A stretch of DNA of 8,362 nucleotides from Pseudomonadota bacterium. GTDB taxonomy: Bacteria; Pseudomonadota; Gammaproteobacteria; Woeseiales; Woeseiaceae. The position numbers and the translations under genes were made by a program. The stretch lies in NCBI GenBank assembly GCA_027295475.1, contig JAPUKV010000116.1, positions 1 through 8,362 on the forward strand, read 5' to 3'. Shown in pieces: positions 6,785 through 8,362 of this stretch. Below the pieces are notes generated by a model, which searched no databases, was not told where the DNA came from, and saw only the letters and a list, made by a program, of their open reading frames with translations. How positions within the stretch are numbered: position 1 is the first letter of the stretch; every line of letters begins with the position of its first letter.

Positions 6785-6790
6785 TACAAT
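6785..6790 (+). promoter_or_regulatory. candidate -10 element for ssb
   Basis: TACAAT matches 5 of 6 bases of the -10 consensus and lies 54 bases before the ssb start. A -35 at normal distance would be CTGGTA (6762-6767), which is poor. TTGGCA (6769-6774) is a good -35 match but only 10 bases away; it would need a downstream -10 such as CTTATC (6792-6797). No LexA-like dyad is seen in this gap. Confidence 0.3.
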
Positions 6791-6844
6791 ACTTATCCCC
6801 ACCGTAGAACGTGGAATCATCAATTAATTAGACAGGGGACCACA

Positions 6845-7282
6845 ATGGCCCGCGGAATAAACAAAGTCATCATCGTCGGCAATCTCGGGAGTGATCCGGA
6901 CACCCGTTACATGCCGAGCGGATCTGCAGTCACCAACCTGAGCATTGCGACCAACGAATCGTGGAAGGACAAGCAGACCGGCGAGCAAAAAGACCGCACG
7001 GAGTGGCATAAAGTCGCGATGTTCGGGCGACTCGCTGAAATCGCCGCCGAATACCTGAGAAAAGGATCCCAGGTATATATCGAAGGCAAACTCAGGACTC
7101 GCAAATGGCAGGATCAGAATGGCAACGATCGCTGGACGACTGAAGTCATTGCCGATGAAATGCAGATGCTGGGTGGCCGCATGGGCAACGGTGCACCTGC
7201 GATGAACGATTCGCTGCCACCTTCGGCGCCACCACCCAAGGGTGGAGGATCCGAAGACTTCGACGACGATATACCCTTTTAG
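6845..7282 (+). CDS. ssb: single-stranded DNA-binding protein (SSB)
   Basis: SSB coats single-stranded DNA as a tetramer during replication, recombination and repair and recruits partner enzymes through its C-terminal tip. The 145-residue product begins [19 protein letters not shown], almost identical to the family start, with AGGGGA (6834-6839) five bases before the ATG. The OB fold covers about residues 1-110, with the DNA-stacking aromatics Trp40, Trp54, Phe60 and Trp88 in place. The disordered linker is short, about 26 residues with [11 protein letters not shown], compared with E. coli SSB of 178 residues. The acidic tip DFDDDIPF is intact, so partner binding should be kept. The TAG stop is 7 bases ahead of miaB, so the two are likely co-transcribed. 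Confidence 0.98.
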   Translation: MARGINKVIIVGNLGSDPDTRYMPSGSAVTNLSIATNESWKDKQTGEQKDRTEWHKVAMFGRLAEIAAEYLRKGSQVYIEGKLRTRKWQDQNGNDRWTTEVIADEMQMLGGRMGNGAPAMNDSLPPSAPPPKGGGSEDFDDDIPF

Positions 7283-7289
7283 ATAATCC

Positions 7290-8362
7290 GTGACCTCAAA
7301 GCTCTACATTAAAACCATGGGCTGCCAGATGAACGAGTACGACTCGGAGAAGATGGCGGACGTGTTGCGGAAATCGCATGGCTATGAATTAACGGCAAGT
7401 CCGGAGGACGCGGACTTGCTGCTGGTCAATACCTGCGCAATCCGGGAAAAGGCGCAGGAGAAAGTCTTTTCCGAGCTCGGCCGCTGGCGGGCATGGAAGG
7501 AAAAACGGCCCGAAATCATGATCGGTGTCGGCGGCTGCGTCGCCAGCCTGGAAGGCGATGGTATCAGCAGGCGCGCGCCTTTCGTCGACATGGTATTTGG
7601 GCCGCAAACGTTGCATCGATTGCCACAAATGGTTGACGAAGTTCGCAAATATGGACGCCCGGTCGTCGACATTTCTTTTCCCGAGATAGAAAAGTTTGAC
7701 TGCCTGCCCGAACCGCGAGCCGATGGCCCGACTGCCTTTGTATCCATCATGGAAGGCTGCAGCAAATACTGCACATTTTGTGTCGTACCGTACACGCGCG
7801 GTGAAGAAGTCAGCCGGCCGCTCGACGATGTCGTAACAGAAGCAGTCAATCTTGCGACGCAGGGCGTCCGGGAGATCAATCTGCTGGGTCAGAACGTTAA
7901 CGCCTATCTCGGCCCGATGCATGACGGTCAGCTGGCGGATCTGGCGACACTGATTTATTATATTGCCGCGATCGATGGCATCGATCGCATTCGCTTTACA
8001 ACTTCGCATCCGCGCGAGTTTACCGATAGCCTGATTCAGGCCTATGCAGAGATTCCAAAACTGGCGAATTACCTGCACTTGCCGGTGCAGCACGGAGCAG
8101 ATCGAATACTTTCGCGCATGAAACGCGGTCACACGGCGCTCGAGTACAAGCAGAAAATTCGCAAGCTCAGGGAGGTCCGGCCGGACATTTCGATTTCGTC
8201 GGATTTCATCGTAGGATTTCCAGGCGAAACGGACAACGATTTCGAAGCGACAATGCAGCTGATCGCCGATGTTGCGTTCGACCAGTCTTTCAGTTTCATT
8301 TACAGCGCCCGGCCGGGAACGCCGGCGGCCGGTTTCGCCGATGCAACCCCGATGTCGGTCAA
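7290..8362 (+). CDS. miaB: tRNA-2-methylthio-N6-dimethylallyladenosine synthase MiaB (3' end outside window)
   Basis: MiaB is a radical-SAM methylthiotransferase that converts i6A37 to ms2i6A37 in tRNAs reading UNN codons. The visible 357 codons cover the UPF0004 domain and most of the radical-SAM barrel; the rest of the barrel and the TRAM domain lie beyond the window. Translation starts at GTG 7290: [20 protein letters not shown]. The first ATG (Met10) would delete the first strand just before Cys12. The three cysteines of the auxiliary 4Fe-4S cluster are Cys12, Cys49 (NTCAIRE) and Cys83 (GGCVAS). The radical-SAM cysteines are Cys157, Cys161 and Cys164 in '[17 protein letters not shown]'. 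Further family motifs are [27 protein letters not shown] and [12 protein letters not shown]. No Shine-Dalgarno is evident before GTG, which sits 7 bases after the ssb stop, so translational coupling is plausible. Confidence 0.98.
   Translation, partial: MTSKLYIKTMGCQMNEYDSEKMADVLRKSHGYELTASPEDADLLLVNTCAIREKAQEKVFSELGRWRAWKEKRPEIMIGVGGCVASLEGDGISRRAPFVDMVFGPQTLHRLPQMVDEVRKYGRPVVDISFPEIEKFDCLPEPRADGPTAFVSIMEGCSKYCTFCVVPYTRGEEVSRPLDDVVTEAVNLATQGVREINLLGQNVNAYLGPMHDGQLADLATLIYYIAAIDGIDRIRFTTSHPREFTDSLIQAYAEIPKLANYLHLPVQHGADRILSRMKRGHTALEYKQKIRKLREVRPDISISSDFIVGFPGETDNDFEATMQLIADVAFDQSFSFIYSARPGTPAAGFADATPMSV

Noticed and set aside
7389..8132. A 247-codon open frame on the minus strand
   Set aside because: It is antisense to miaB, which has all its cluster-binding cysteines; the translation resembles nothing known.
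1..8362. CRISPR array, tRNA, rRNA, integrase or transposase genes
   Set aside because: No regularly spaced direct repeats, cloverleaf-type sequence, rRNA signature or recombinase motif was seen on either strand.

Overview
The window looks like chromosomal DNA from a gammaproteobacterium, moderately GC-rich and possibly marine or sediment-dwelling (genus not resolvable from sequence alone). The main support is the block uvrA / YajR-type MFS transporter / ssb, which matches the arrangement known in Pseudomonas, together with a canonical SSB and MiaB and a GTAG-type REP doublet.

Layout. Positions 1-869 carry the tail of an alpha/beta hydrolase and a secreted cyclophilin-type peptidyl-prolyl isomerase, both on the plus strand and 27 bases apart, so probably one transcription unit. 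Positions 870-1758 are an accessory patch. It holds a palindromic REP pair (REPIN-like), then a minus-strand gene for a small five-helix membrane protein. That gene is bounded very tightly by integron-type core sites (RYYYAAC/GTTRRRY). It is also flanked by a pair of imperfect inverted repeats of 69 bases (984-1052 and 1680-1748). Positions 1759-5456 carry, on the minus strand, uvrA followed by a MOSC-domain protein. Positions 5543-8362 carry, on the plus strand, the MFS transporter, ssb and the first 357 codons of miaB, which runs off the window.

How the genes relate. UvrA (excision repair damage recognition) and SSB are DNA-maintenance proteins, and the uvrA promoter region contains a degenerate LexA-like dyad overlapping its -10, which fits SOS control. 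MiaB (tRNA 2-methylthio-N6-isopentenyladenosine synthesis) starts with GTG only 7 bases after the ssb stop and is probably co-transcribed with it. The PPIase acts in the periplasm, the MFS protein in the inner membrane. The MOSC protein probably serves a molybdenum-cofactor or sulfur-linked redox role.

The only part that does not look like ordinary housekeeping DNA is 870-1758. The best current reading is a degenerate lone integron-like gene cassette, or alternatively a passenger gene inside a small inverted-repeat element with no transposase. No integrase, transposase, CRISPR array, tRNA or rRNA is seen.
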